The notes below the pieces were generated by a model. That model was given only the letters and a program-made list of their open reading frames with translations, had not been told where the DNA came from and did not search any database. From positions 246,579-310,578 of the forward strand of contig CDRNVI010000001.1 of assembly GCA_977017575.1 (NCBI GenBank): a DNA stretch of 64,000 nucleotides, in the 5' to 3' direction. The stretch is from Paramoeba atlantica (taxonomy: Eukaryota; Discosea). Shown here piece by piece: positions 10,510-20,007 of the stretch. Every line of letters starts with the position of its first letter. The first letter of the stretch is position 1. Both the position numbers and the translations under genes were made by a program.

Positions 10510-12340
10510 GCGACGCGGTCAGTACACGAAAAACAAAATCAAGTAACAGTGGACTCACCGACACCAACGAAATCGCCGACAGACAGCGAAAGAGAAGCTC
10601 TAATGACGCCAGACTGGACAAACCACGATATCGATATCATAACAAACCGTGCCACCGAATCGGATCCACGGATGGAAGACATTGAACCGCCAACAAAAAC
10701 AACACAAACGATTGATTCCTCCCCACAAACTTTCGAATTTCATGACTGTGAATCCTCTGTTTCCGAAGAATTCGATCAGGAACACATTTCGTGTCATGAC
10801 GATTCCGTACCTGAAACATTCAACCCACAGGCATCAACTTCACCAAACAGATGTGAAAACAACGACACAGTCTTGAGCTGCGACACAATAGAGCTAATAA
10901 AAACTATCAACCCTACAACAGATTTTCCGATCCCAAGTCACGAAATATGGAATAGCTCTCGATGTGCTAAGGCTGGGGCTATATGCACTGTTGTTTGGGC
11001 ATTCGACCGAAATACAGACCTAAATGTCTCCGCCAGAAAGGTCACAAGAAACAGCAAAGCGCAAGGGAAAGTGAACTTGATCTACACCGGGATTCACGGA
11101 TACATGGTTGGACAGGAATTTCGAGGCAGTCTGCCACCGATAGAGAATATACGCATTTACCGAATCATATGGCAACAAAACGCTCCGAGCGTGGAAATCA
11201 GTTCCAGTGCAGAAACTCTTCCAAACGAACAACAGTGCGAGTATACAGCGCAACAAATAGCGTTTCAGGAAAACCTAATAATCCCAAACAATGCGTCAGG
11301 GAACATCGACTACGAGCCAATCCCTACTCTGAGATCTTTCACTCAAGAAATGATTCCGTGTGTCGTTGCAACCTATCGAGACATACTACACGGCTACATA
11401 GAAAGCGATTTTCCCCAACGAACTAGCATATGGCACCGTTTGTTATCCGCCATGAAATTATCGCTAGCAGCAGCTAGAGTTGCGACGGGAAGAGCTAGAC
11501 GCCGGCGACCCACGACGAAGAAAGATGACGAAACACAGAATGACACCCAACAGAACGCCAATGAAAACAAAGAAGAACACGTGAGCGACACAAGGGCCAT
11601 CAAGCGTGCCACAAGACTAGCCCTGGAAGGGTGTGCATCTAAGGCAGCTAAAGTGTTGGACCGTGAATTCAAGAAAAATGAATTAAGCAATGAAGAAACG
11701 CTAAGCAAGCTGAAGGAACTACACCCGCAGGAAAAAACTTGTTTCCCGCTCCCCTCGGATGCTCCTATCGTAACCGGAATTTCGACAGACGAATTACGTG
11801 CTGCAGGGCGTCGTTTGGCGAAAGGGGTGAGTCCAGGACCAACTGGAATGACGGACAACGTAATGCGCCTCCTACTGGATGATGAAGTCATAAATCTATG
11901 TCACATGTTCGCAGACTTGGTCAATGGGTTCGTTTCTGAGGACGTGTCCACACGGCTCAACCGAGCGCGACTTGTGGCTATCCCCAAAGCAGACGGCGGC
12001 GTTCGACCAGTGGCCATGGGAGAAGTGATCGGGAAGCTTGCTGGTATAATTCTTTTGATGCGCTATGAACACACGCTAGAACAGCTGTTTGCTCCGCTGC
12101 AATATGGCGTCATGTCGAAATCAAGATGCGAAAAGATAATACATCGACTAAATCAGCGGTACCAATCGGGATGTTCGATTCTGGCGGTAGATATGAAGAA
12201 TGCCTTCAACTCACCAGACCGCAGCGAAATAGCCAAACATGTACACGCCTTTGCAACCCTGAAGCCATTTCAACGCTTTTTCAAGGTGTAGTACGGCATG
12301 CCATCCGAATTGTTATACTTTGGCACAGACGAAAAACTAG
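10510..12340 (+). pseudogene. LINE ORF, N-terminal half to RT motif A
   Basis: About 610 codons. An acidic, disordered N-terminus contains the motif FHDCESS (10738-10758), shared with three other LINE copies. A small beta-rich domain follows (ICTVVWAFDR...LNVS...IYTGIHG...FRGSLPP...RIYRIIW, 10970-11185), SH3/Tudor-like by pattern. Then a conserved helical block (IPTLRS...IWHRLLSAMKLSL), a basic RRRRP stretch, and the RT start with SPGPTGMTD, RPVAMGEV and motif A VDMKNAFNSP near 12190. An in-frame TAG at 12289-12291 replaces what is GAG or GAA in relatives; otherwise the frame is open to the insertion. The RT continues at 17125. Confidence 0.85.
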
Positions 12341-12522
12341 AAGTCTACGAATAGAATTGTTCGAAGGATATCGAGTTTCCTGTAGGGTGGGGGGGTGGCC
12401 CCACGGGGCACATGATATTCTCATATTATGATTTTTACTTAGTTAAATTGTCAGAGTTTAATCGTACATCAATTATTTATACTTTGGTAAAGGATAGAAG
12501 ATTATATCCGTACGAAAATTTT
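12341..12522 (+). repeat. A1 split direct repeat
   Basis: Left A copy of the complete V1 element, starting AAGTCTACG after CTAG. It matches A2 at 16653-16834 almost base for base and includes the hairpin GGCCCCACGGGGC. Gag begins six bases after its end, so it also serves as the untranslated leader. Confidence 0.92.
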
Positions 12523-12527
12523 TTCCT

Positions 12528-13583
12528 ATGCCTCAGTCGCCGCGAGAGACTCTATCACCACGCGAAACGCGTAGTCCATCGATCGTGCCAGAGAATCCGA
12601 TGGGAAGCTCGGAAATGAGCATAATGAAATCAAGAGTGTGTGAAAAGCTTTTGCTGGCGAAGGATGTGGCACCGGTTCTGCACATTAAAGCGGTATGGCA
12701 ACGAAAAGACGCGTCGACTTCGGCAAAACGTACTTCGCATGGCAAGATTCGACGTGAAGGCATGGAAATGTGGGCCGTCTGGGAGGACGATCCCACGCGT
12801 GAGTACCCCTTTCCTCACAATGATCTGAATTACTTTCGTATTGACCTGGAAGAAGCCGAACCACAGTCCTCGAATAATCTTCCGGAGACGCAGCCATTGG
12901 ACGGCGGACGGCCCCTGCCTCCAAATCTGCAATCATTCGCATCAATGAATTCGTTAAAGTTAGACCCTTATGAACCTATTACTTGGCCAGAGTGGATCGA
13001 TGCCCGTAATGGTGAGGGATTTCGCATTCGTGATTTGATTCGGGAACTGAAGGAGGCACCGGAATATGGTTTGCGACTCAATCAATTCTTTCAGGATCGT
13101 TCATTTCAGAAACAGCAAGAGCGAAACTTCGACAATTTGCTAGGGAAATGGATTATGTTGGCGCGGGATACCCCAGGATGGTCTGAAGGTCCTTTCTTGG
13201 AGTTGGGTAAAGCAATCGTTCAGAGTCTTCGAGACTCATATTGGCGAGCGTGCAAGGTAGATGTAGAGGCAGTCCACCAGAAGCTGGATAAAGAGGACAG
13301 ATCACACGACAAATTTTATCAACACGTGTCGGATCAGTTATCCGATCGAGAGAAATTTCGTGCGCGCTACTCCGGATCAAATTATGTGAATCGAAGTTAT
13401 CGTTCTTTTGGTCAGCCGAGACAAATGTATCCGAGTTATGCTTCTTCCAATGTGGGGCGCCCAGTGTGTTACAATTGCCGATCTCCTGATCATTTCTTGA
13501 AGGATTGTCCGTACAAAAGATCATCACCACCGGATTTTCGCCAGAGGGCGGCTGGCAGCGCGCACAGCGCCAAGACGTTATGA
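12528..13583 (+). CDS. Gag-like protein with barrel domain and CCHC knuckle
   Basis: A 351-residue protein. Residues ~40-105 form a beta-rich block (LHIKAVWQRK...HGKIRR...MEMWAVWEDDP...YPFPHNDLNYFRIDL) that resembles an SH3/Tudor barrel and recurs in other gag and LINE proteins here. Residues ~160-260 are helical (IRDLIRELKEAPEYGLR, WIMLARDTPGWSEGPFLELGKA) and could be the capsid-like part; I cannot assign a known capsid fold. Residues ~314-327 are one CCHC knuckle (CYNCRSPDHFLKDC) for RNA binding. The start is the ATG at 12528, the first after the A1 repeat. YR follows 78 bp after its stop. Confidence 0.8.
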   Translation: MPQSPRETLSPRETRSPSIVPENPMGSSEMSIMKSRVCEKLLLAKDVAPVLHIKAVWQRKDASTSAKRTSHGKIRREGMEMWAVWEDDPTREYPFPHNDLNYFRIDLEEAEPQSSNNLPETQPLDGGRPLPPNLQSFASMNSLKLDPYEPITWPEWIDARNGEGFRIRDLIRELKEAPEYGLRLNQFFQDRSFQKQQERNFDNLLGKWIMLARDTPGWSEGPFLELGKAIVQSLRDSYWRACKVDVEAVHQKLDKEDRSHDKFYQHVSDQLSDREKFRARYSGSNYVNRSYRSFGQPRQMYPSYASSNVGRPVCYNCRSPDHFLKDCPYKRSSPPDFRQRAAGSAHSAKTL

Positions 13584-13661
13584 AACGCCCGTCCTTTAAT
13601 CGCCAGTGTTCCGAATATAGAATACCGGAGAATCGACGTAGGAACGAAAATTTCGCATCAA

Positions 13662-14732
13662 ATGGTACCACAGAAGTCCATAGTATACAAAAGAATTTCA
13701 TCGCAGATCGAGGCTCCGCACAGCAAACGAAGAAAGACGACAGCACAGAATGTAGTCAATGCGCGGAGCTACGACGGGAGATTAATTTCATCTGGAAAAT
13801 TATATCAGGGAACGTTAAGTTTGGAGTCGGCGCAATCAGGCAGGAGAAACCTGCTAAGCCTGTTGATGGGGGTGAGTACGATCACTCACGAAGTCAGAGT
13901 GGCCTTGGATGGGATGGCCTCAATGTGGAGCACATCAACGTGGGATTCAAGGGCAAGGCTTTGGGAAAGGTTCAGGACCTTTTGCACATGGAAAAAGATA
14001 CATCTAAGTCCAATACATGCAGTCGCTTTCATTCAGCTTCTCCCGATATCTCCACAAACGAAAATAACGTACGCTCGAGCAATAATGGCACTGTTCAACC
14101 TAATCGGAGAGAGCACTGTACCAATAAAGTTTTTCTGCAAAGCGCTACAAGCCGAGGGTGCGGAGGAGCCGAAACACCAAATGGAACCACTAACACCATA
14201 CCTCTTGAACAAGCTACGAAAGAATCTGACTCAATCGGAAAGCATGACAATGCTACTGTGCTGGAAAGCTGCCTCCCGCTGGACCGAGACAGCAAATTTA
14301 ACGACAGAAAGATTCGTACAGGTGACCTCGCAAAGAATAGTAATCGCCTGGGGCAGAGGAACAAAGGCGTCGCGTTGCAACCAGTGGCGACCATCAATGT
14401 ACACAGTAATTCTTGGGGAAGGCACTCCGGAGCTTGCCCAATACGTTCATACGCTCAAGTCGTGGAACACAATGTGCCGAACGAACGTACGACAGATGGA
14501 TCGAAATATCAAGCAAACGCTCGGTCAAGCTTTTGGGACACATTCAGCCAAGAGAGGGGCGGTCACGGAGCTGTTCAAACAGGTCGCAAATGGGAAGGTC
14601 ACAATGGACGAACTGAGGAATCTGGCAAAACACCAACAGATAGAATCCCTCCTCCGGTACAATTCAGATCCCGTCACTACCGCGCTCGCTCTTGGAACTG
14701 GGAAAGCGACAATGCATCTGAAAACGTTGTGA
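13662..14732 (+). CDS. Tyrosine recombinase of V1 element
   Basis: A 356-residue recombinase for integration of the element. The N-terminal helical domain is at residues ~85-170 (WSTSTWDSRARLWERFRTFC, TYARAIMALFNL), the catalytic domain at ~190-350. Catalytic residues: first Arg in ASRWTETANL (near 14280), HxxR in THSAKRGA (near 14545), His in LAKHQQIES and Tyr in LLRYNSD (14625-14665). The same stretch is also open in a second frame, 13505-15364, which leads into the RT. It is 53-55 percent-like by eye to the copy at 7405-8526, with the same indel-free catalytic core. Confidence 0.9.
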   Translation: MVPQKSIVYKRISSQIEAPHSKRRKTTAQNVVNARSYDGRLISSGKLYQGTLSLESAQSGRRNLLSLLMGVSTITHEVRVALDGMASMWSTSTWDSRARLWERFRTFCTWKKIHLSPIHAVAFIQLLPISPQTKITYARAIMALFNLIGESTVPIKFFCKALQAEGAEEPKHQMEPLTPYLLNKLRKNLTQSESMTMLLCWKAASRWTETANLTTERFVQVTSQRIVIAWGRGTKASRCNQWRPSMYTVILGEGTPELAQYVHTLKSWNTMCRTNVRQMDRNIKQTLGQAFGTHSAKRGAVTELFKQVANGKVTMDELRNLAKHQQIESLLRYNSDPVTTALALGTGKATMHLKTL

Positions 14733-16377
14733 GCTCCGAAAATTTATTTCGCCAGTACTTGCGCGATATGCCGCAAGAGAAGAGCCGCTACACCATTGTG
14801 CGTACCCGACGCACCACAAAGCTCGCTATGCATGATGATCTCAAACTACCATTACATGTGAAGAAAGTGAAAGTGTTGAATATGAACGAAGTTCGGAATA
14901 TGATGAACGGGGCAGCATCTGCCCGATTTTGTGAGACGCTAAACACCCTCTTTAAGTTGGAAAAAAATGAAGATGAATCGCCAAAATTTGCACCTACTTT
15001 ACCGGAAAAAGATATCAAAGAGTTGGAAGATGCAAATATTATTAGTAAAGTATCACCGGACGAAGAAAACAAACGCCCCACCAATCAGTGGGTGATACCC
15101 TTTACGGTTATTGAACCCGCGGATGAAACTGGAGTTGAAAAGCGCCGCAGATTTATAGCGTGGACTCGAGAGGACAACAAGAGACTCAAAGAAGATTACA
15201 TACCTTACGTTCCCTTAAAGCACGCTGCTTTCTATTTGCATCGAGCGAAAGAGCCGTACGGGCTGAAGCGCGACTTATCATGTGGTTTTTATCAGGTGAG
15301 TGTGCCGGAGCAGGCACGGGCAAATTTAGATTTCGAGGAAGCAATGGAGACCTATATGAACTAAAAGTTATGCCGATGGGGCATAGGTGTGCCCCGGAAA
15401 TCATGCACACAATTACATCAACATTGGCCGGGGATCCGCATTATTGCAGCGAGAGTTCCGCGTATGATGGAGCCTTTAAAGCTGACGTCTATGTTGATGG
15501 AGTAAGGTACGCGGGAGGGGAAGAAGAGGCGAGCGCGTATAAACAATTCATTGACTCTCGAGCTGGCAGCGTTAATGCAACTTTCAAGGACGAGGGCACG
15601 GATCCTATGACGAACTATGTTTTCAATGGAGTGGAGTTTTGTCACGAAGAGGGTAAGGTAAAAATGGGACCAAAGATAATTCAGCGAATGAAAGAGGATA
15701 GATTTCGTTATGCTACTTTTGAGCAACTTGAATCAGCAGTGGGACGACTCGTGCACGCATCCTCAGTTCTGGGTGAACCGATAACAAACTACCATTTTAC
15801 CCTAAAATTGGTTCGCAGACGTATCAATGCGCTCAACAACAAACCTGAACTACACAACGTACGGGTACCGCTCCCTCCGTATGTAACTTTGGCATTGACG
15901 GAATGGAAGAATAAGATATGCTTAAATAATCCAGTAACACCCCCTCCTCATCCGGATACAGTTCCACACCGCCACACCTTATACACGGATGCTTCGTCGA
16001 CGGGATGGGGAGCAATATTGTACCTCGACTACGGGCAAGTAGTTTGTGTGGGGGATCGCTGGGAGGAGAACTTCGCGTACGAAGTGAACAAAGCAGAGAC
16101 GAGGGCCGTTCGTCTCGCTTTCGAGCGTTTGGTACATCACTTCCACCGAGGAACTTGTGTGGACCTTTTCGTCGATAACACATCGTGTTTAGCATCAATT
16201 AAAAAGAAATCAACAAACTCAGACGGAATTCATTTTGAACTGAAGCCATTGCTGCAATTCTTAAGAAAGCAGGGAATTACCGTACAGCCGGAATACATTT
16301 CATCAAAATTGAATCCCGCAGATCCAATCAGTCGACAACAGGTCCAGAGCAGTGCGAAAGGGAAAATTTGTGACTAG
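14733..16377 (+). pseudogene. RT-RNase H region of complete V1 element
   Basis: The RT begins with DLKLPLHVKKVKV, followed by FIAWTREDNKRLKE, motif A KRDLSCGFYQVSV, motif B MPMGHRCAPEIMHT, the catalytic box YVDG (near 15490) and YVFNGVEF. RNase H occupies about 15960-16350 with YTDASSTGWG, NKAETRAVRLA, LFVDNTSC and NPADPISR, so all four acidic positions are there. The region is nearly whole, with about one break. It is followed by 11 bp and then the B1 repeat. The box YVDG is shared with the other V1 copies and is taken as a lineage feature. Confidence 0.87.
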
Positions 16378-16388
16378 CGAAAGGGTGG

Positions 16389-16652
16389 TCCCCGCGTGGA
16401 CACCCGTTCGCGACAGGGAGAGACAATGCATCTCTCGGTGAGTGAATGTTATAGTATTATTAGTTTGTTCAAATTGGTTTCTACGGATAGTTTCAAATTC
16501 AATTGTAAAATAAAAGAGTGCAGAGATGTACATAGGATACCGTTAAAACAAATTATCAATATACATTATGTAGACTGAAGTTCACCTTTTCGTACAATAT
16601 ATTTTATAGTTTCTTTATGTTGTGCAGGGGCTCACCCGGAGGGCAATTCTAG
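16389..16652 (+). repeat. B1 split direct repeat
   Basis: 264 bp from TCCCCGCGTGGACACCCG to GGGCAATTCTAG. The second copy, B2, is at 16861-17124 and differs at about two positions. It directly follows the RNase H stop and directly precedes A2. Confidence 0.93.
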
Positions 16653-16834
16653 AAGTCTACGAATAGAATTGTTCGAAGGATATCGAGTTTCCTGTAGGGT
16701 GGGGGGGTGGCCCCACGGGGCACATGATATTCTCATATTATGATTTTTACTTAGTTAAATTGTCAGAGTTTAATCGTACATCAATTATTTATACTTTGGT
16801 AAAGGATAGAAGATTATATCCGTACGAAAATTTT
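16653..16834 (+). repeat. A2 split direct repeat
   Basis: Second copy of the A repeat (A1 at 12341-12522), lying between B1 and B2. About 26 bp of C-rich linker (CCCGCCCACCAACCCCC) separate it from B2; the solo A-B units at 30 and 35 kb carry a similar C-rich linker. Confidence 0.92.
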
Positions 16835-16860
16835 GTCCCGCCCACCAACCCCCAAACCAT

Positions 16861-17124
16861 TCCCCGCGTGGACACCCGTTCGCGACAGGGAGAGACAATG
16901 CATCTCTCGGTGAGTGAATGTTATAGTATTATTAGTTTGTTCAAATTGGTTTCTACGGATAATTTCAAATTCAATTGTAAAATAAAAGAGTGCAGAGATG
17001 TACATAGGATACCGTTAAAACAAATTATCAATATACATTATGTAGACTGACGTTCACCTTTTCGTACAATATATTTTATAGTTTCTTTATGTTGTGCAGG
17101 GGCTCACCCGGAGGGCAATTCTAG
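16861..17124 (+). repeat. B2 split direct repeat, right end of element
   Basis: 264-bp right terminal copy of B1 ending GGGCAATTCTAG. The LINE continues at once with TCGGAACTG in the RT frame, which fixes the right edge of the element. Confidence 0.93.
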
Positions 17125-18770
17125 TCGGAACTGTACAAAGCTCCGCTGGAGTACGACAGGGGTCACCGCTCGCCACGTTGTACTTCTGCTCCTTCCTCCA
17201 ACCCATACTGGAAGCCATTGCAGCTGAATTCCCCGAGGTCGAAGTGTTGGCTTACATTGACGATGTAAGTCTTGCGTCAAAAAATTCTGAACAGCTAGAG
17301 AAAGCTTTTTATCGTCTTCAAGAATTGATGAAAACCAAGAAAGTTGAATTGGCATTACACAAGTGCACATGGTTTGGCGGCGTTGCTCATAATCCTATTC
17401 CAGCGTCGTTGAGCCGAAATGGGGTACTAACCGAATGCGAAGCAATTAAAATCTTGGGAGGATATATTGGACTCGAGAACGAAGTGAGCTTACTCCTATT
17501 AAAAAAACTGGAGAAACATGGAATCATTTTTCGCAGGCTCGAAAGAATGGGAATCAACAATGTATCCTTAAGTCTGCTAACAAAATGTGTGAACGTCCGA
17601 CAACAGTACTATATGAGAGTGCATCATCCCTCCACAACAAATTCCGTATCAATGCAATTCGATAGCAAAGTTGAACAAGTGCTAAATTCATGGCTGGGCC
17701 AGCTTGACAAGAAGCAGCTCACGCTTGCCCGACTGCCTTACAAAAAAGGTGGGCTGGGTCTCACGCCTTGCCACCCAACGCGAGAAGCGGCGTACTTTTC
17801 TTCCCGCTACGCAGCGCTCGAGCGAGAAAATTCTTTATCAGCTCGTAAAACTGCCACAACGGAAGAAAACAGTGCTTGCCCCTTGGAAGACGTGCAACAA
17901 GTTCCGGAAGATGAAACCGTAACAGCTGCGAAAATACATCGCGATGCATACGAACAACTGGTGAAAGACAATTCTCTGGGCCCAATTCTCAAGACAACGA
18001 CACAAAAAGGGAATTACGACTGGATAACAGCAGTAAACCGATACATTCCAACGCGAAAGTTCGAACTAGCCATAATGCCAAGACTCGGAATTGCGCACCC
18101 ACAGTTACCCGAAAGTATTCTTTGCCCCGGATGCAAAGCTATACTCAATAGCAAGACTGCACTAACACACATACCGGGATGCGTACGCTGTCCGGGATTC
18201 AACGCCACAGCAAAGCACAACGCCCTAGTTCAATTTGTGTACAAACTGTGTCAAAAAGCCGGTTTACCGAGCGAAAAGGAACCAAGAGCACTCAGCACCT
18301 GGAGTTGTTACACGTGTCATCGAACAGTCGACTTCGAAGCCAGAATACTTCATGAAAAAACTTGCACTGGCAGACGATATCATCGCTCAGGACCGGATAT
18401 AGTAATATATTGGAACACTGGTGAAGTTTTTTATGATCTCACAGTTATCCACAATCTCGCACCATCCAATATTCACCGTACGTCCAAGCAACTATTTGCC
18501 GATGCAATTCAACGCAAACGAGGCACATACGTGGCGACAGGTCTAATCCCAGAAGAAAACTTCATGTGCATTCCCGTACTAGCCTCTGGGTCTTTACATA
18601 GCAACACCAGACTACTGCTACATGCGATTGCCGACGCTACCCTTGCGGTGCGACAGGACACGGAAATGGAATTCAAGTTGCTTGTTCAAGAACTGGCGGG
18701 TACTCTGGTATACTCACAGCTACGTCAGCACCTGAGTCACACAAACAAAGAGTGCGAAAGTTTGTATTAA
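17125..18770 (+). CDS. LINE RT C-terminal half plus restriction-like endonuclease
   Basis: Second part of the split LINE ORF, 548 codons without a break. RT: VQSSAGVRQGSPLA, catalytic YIDD (near 17255), thumb with LPYKKGGLGLTP. Then the CCHC site CPGC...H..GCVRC (18122-18190) with KHN, a second C-x2-C...H...C site (CYTCHR...HEKTC, 18305-18370) and the endonuclease core GPDIVIYWNTGEVFYDLT (18388-18445), with a downstream basic helix AIQRKRGTYVATG. The end LVYSQLRQHL is conserved in all clade-R copies. Together with the first part this was a protein of about 1150 or more residues, typical of one-ORF RLE LINEs such as CRE and NeSL. Confidence 0.9.
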
Positions 18771-19102
18771 GTATCGCAGAAGGACCCAACTTTACAACTA
18801 GAATATAACAAAGCTTGCATAGTCGCGTAAGCTTCAAACATAACACCCCCACTATTGGGGGGGTAGCGCCATTAACAGGTTAGCTTATTTATTTATTTAT
18901 CTATTTATCTATTTATTTGTAAGTCCTGTTCTAGTTATTTTTGGAGGTAGTTTCTCTCACGAGAGAAGGGGGGAAGGTGATTTTTCGCCCGTGGCTTCCT
19001 GTCATAGGATTTCACAGGAGAAATGCCTCCAAGGGAGTAACGTTTCTTACAATAAGGAAGGGTCTTTTTGACGGACGCCACTAGTGCTTTTCACTATGCC
19101 GG
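18771..19102. other. LINE tail, tetranucleotide run and hairpin repeat
   Basis: The LINE 3' end (18771-18880) is followed by a (TTTA)/(TCTA) run at 18881-18921. Then comes GGAGGTAGTTTCTCT with a nearby GAGAGAA (18944-18972), a small hairpin also found at 59445-59480 next to another truncated LINE; RC of this block ends in a TAAA-rich tail, so it may be the 3' end of a minus-strand SINE-like element. No gene seen. Confidence 0.45.
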
Positions 19103-19789
19103 TCAAACGGTTTGTCTTAGCGCCGTAGAAAAGTAATTCGGAAGTGGGAACTGTAATTGCTCCCCAGTCCTTTCTTGAGCGTCCGAGTGAGGTCTTGTGT
19201 TGTACAGTTGCTGATCCGCTGATGCGGGCTTAACCTCTTCAGGTGGTTGTAGATACGCCTGGTGGTTTCTCCCTCGATTACCACTAGATTGTCGGGGCGG
19301 AATGGTTGTGCCTTGGAGGTTTTCGATTTCGTACCCCAGTTGATGATAATACGTGACGGGCGGAGCACTATAACATCCTTCCTGCGTAGCTTGGCGATTT
19401 CCCCAGCCCGGGAAGCTGTTTTGAAAGCAAGGAGTGCAACCACTGCTCTGTCTTCCGGCATGCTCATAAGCGTTTTCTGCAAATCCTTCTTGGTTACTGG
19501 GGCCGCCTGGTGCTGTGGGATAGATGCCCCCTTGCGGATCAACACTTTCGTGTACATTTGGGATTGCCGCGTAGAGAGTTCCAGTCGCTTCAAAATTGCT
19601 ATAAGGTGTTTTAGGTACGTGAGCTTGGTCTGTGTAGATATCGGGCGTCCCATAATAAATCGTATGACCCCCGTAATGGGTATTCCCTCCGTAATGGGTA
19701 TTCCCAAACTCCGCATATGGCATAGCAGACGGCACCTGGTAGTCCATGTTGTCTCCGCCCACATAGGCTTCTAGGTTTGTGTCTTGCAA
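19103..19789 (-). pseudogene. Tyrosine recombinase, partial
   Basis: Recognisable YR sequence includes a SAM-like helical part (TQTKLTYLKHLIAIL), the linker IPQHQAAPVTKKDLQK, the region around the first catalytic arginine (KTASRAGEIAKLRRKDV), and the block IIINWGTKSKTSKAQPFRPD. It corresponds to the first two thirds of the catalytic domain; the conserved end with the tyrosine is not recognisable in this copy. Two long frames overlap here, as in the other YR genes. Broken. Confidence 0.68.
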
Positions 19790-20007
19790 ACGGGTCGGAT
19801 AGAGGTGCTGGTCCGTAATACTGGCTGATAAATGTTTTTCCGTTTTGTACTTGCTTTGTTTATTGTAATTTGACTTTGTATTTTTATTTTCGTTTTCGTG
19901 TTCTGCTTCATATTGATATTTTTGTATTTTGGATTCTGTATTTGATCTTTTAACTTCCTTTTTATTGGTGTGTACTTGCTTTTCCTCGGGGGGAGGACTC
20001 TTGAGAG

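Larger units (their letters stand above)
12341..17124 (+). mobile_element. Complete VIPER-type YR retroelement, lineage V1
   Basis: A structurally complete element of 4784 bp with all parts in order: A1 repeat, gag with CCHC knuckle, YR, RT-RNase H, then B1, A2 and B2. This is the split-direct-repeat architecture of Ngaro, PAT and VIPER elements; the gag-YR-RT-RNase H order matches VIPER. The two B copies differ at about two of 264 positions and the A copies are nearly identical, so it inserted recently. CTAG occurs at the left edge, at the B1/A2 junction and at the right edge, as expected for YR-mediated integration of a circle at a matching short sequence. Coding parts look nearly whole, with about one break. 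Confidence 0.93.
10510..18920 (+). mobile_element. Clade-R LINE split by a V1 element
   Basis: One LINE copy lies in two parts, 10510-12340 and 17125-18840, around a complete V1 element. Leaving out 12341-17124 (4784 bp) joins the RT in frame at GTDEKL / VGTVQSSAG, exactly where related LINEs continue. CTAG is present at both edges. The 5' end is truncated against the V1 fragment; the 3' end is a short untranslated tail running into a (TTTA/TCTA)n stretch at about 18881-18921. Confidence 0.92.

Noticed and set aside
12528-16377. Classification of the V1 element as an ordinary LTR retrotransposon
   Set aside because: There is no integrase or protease, there is a tyrosine recombinase, and the repeats are split (A1...B1-A2-B2) rather than simple terminal repeats.
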